Below, piece after piece: positions 5,485-5,870 of a stretch of DNA of 5,870 bases; position 1 is the stretch's first letter, and every line of letters starts with the position of its first letter. The notes under the pieces are model-generated. The model was not told where the DNA came from. It searched no databases and worked only from the letters and a program-made list of their open reading frames with translations. Where the stretch lies: assembly GCA_902470405.1 (NCBI GenBank), contig CABRGJ010000066.1:1-5870 (forward strand). The letters run 5' to 3'. This DNA comes from an uncultured Eggerthella sp. GTDB taxonomy: Bacteria > Actinomycetota > Coriobacteriia > Coriobacteriales > Eggerthellaceae. Made by a program: the position numbers and the translations under genes.

Positions 5485-5870
5485 CTACTTGATGGTCATG
5501 ACCGGTAGATCGACTTTGTGGAGGACTGCCTTCGTGACGCTACCAACGAACTGACGAATACCGCCAAGACCGCGGCGACCCATGACGATAAGGTCGCATT
5601 TCTTGCGTTTCGCATAGTCTTCGATACCTTCGACCGCGGAGGGACGAATGATGGTATCGCAGGTTATGCGGGCGGGATCGATATCGGAGAGGATCTCGGA
5701 AGCTGCTTGAACCATTGCGCGATGGGCTGCTTTCTGCTCCTGGTCGAACATGTCTTCATACATCTCGTAACCAAGCAAGTTGTACTGTTCGTCTTCGCTT
5801 GGTGGATCAGGATTGAAATCAGTTGCATCGAGGGCAACGTAGGTGACGCTGATCACATGCACATGTGCCT
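5485..5870 (-). CDS. Universal stress protein (UspA family), 5'-truncated by the window edge
   Basis: Small cytosolic alpha/beta protein of the Usp fold, commonly nucleotide-binding and induced by starvation or stress. 127 residues are visible, and the frame stays open to the right edge. The visible part begins AHVHVISVT, the second beta strand of the fold, so the first strand and helix (some 25-40 residues) are missing. The GTG at 5862 lies in that strand and is not the start. Numbered from the first visible residue: a variable loop at about 11-50 rich in acidic residues, the strand ITCDTIIR (68-75), DLIVMGRRG (92-100), the nucleotide loop G97-x2-G100-x8-G109-S110, and the final strand LPVMTIK. 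The usual loop is G-x2-G-x9-G-S/T, so this copy is one residue short. The partner domain of a tandem Usp is not visible; whether one lies upstream cannot be seen. It converges on the DUF4012 gene across the shared terminator. Confidence 0.9.
   Translation of the reverse strand, partial: AHVHVISVTYVALDATDFNPDPPSEDEQYNLLGYEMYEDMFDQEQKAAHRAMVQAASEILSDIDPARITCDTIIRPSAVEGIEDYAKRKKCDLIVMGRRGLGGIRQFVGSVTKAVLHKVDLPVMTIK

Noticed and set aside
1..5870. tRNA/rRNA genes, CRISPR arrays, insertion sequences, attachment sites, riboswitches
   Set aside because: Read on both strands, no spaced direct repeats, transposase motifs, cloverleaf-like sequence or recognisable riboswitch core was seen, and base composition looks even throughout.

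Overview
The window (about 50% GC by eye) reads as ordinary chromosomal DNA from a bacterium. It is most likely an actinomycete of the class Coriobacteriia with moderate GC. The basis is the combination of a Clostridia/Coriobacteriia-style short-loop SerA, an actinobacterial-looking DUF4012 membrane protein, GTG starts and AAGGAG-type ribosome binding sites. This placement is inference from protein flavour; no rRNA or other decisive marker is present.

Layout, left to right: (1) the 3' part of a D-3-phosphoglycerate dehydrogenase gene (serA, + strand) runs in from outside the window. It meets a convergent two-gene operon across an 82-base gap that holds a long hairpin. (2) That operon lies on the - strand and reads yihA/ysxC (ribosome-assembly GTPase) then rnhA (ribonuclease HI), 25 bases apart, with a plausible promoter upstream of yihA. 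(3) A divergent 172-base intergenic region separates yihA from a + strand small mechanosensitive channel (MscS family). (4) A 197-base gap follows. It holds a good promoter candidate overlapped and followed by two adjacent inverted repeats, then a strong ribosome binding site. (5) These serve a 663-residue single-pass membrane protein with a DUF4012 extracellular region, the only gene here with no known function. (6) A textbook 12-bp bidirectional terminator separates it from (7) a convergent, 5'-truncated universal stress protein gene (- strand) that runs out of the right edge.

The genes do not form one pathway. They are housekeeping functions (serine synthesis, 50S assembly, RNA:DNA hybrid removal), a stress group (osmotic channel, UspA protein) and an envelope protein of unknown role. 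There is no sign of mobile elements, CRISPR, tRNA/rRNA or phage genes. I see no convincing new multi-gene system. The best leads are the orphan DUF4012 gene and the paired dyad symmetries at its promoter, followed by a one-residue-short nucleotide-binding loop in the UspA protein.
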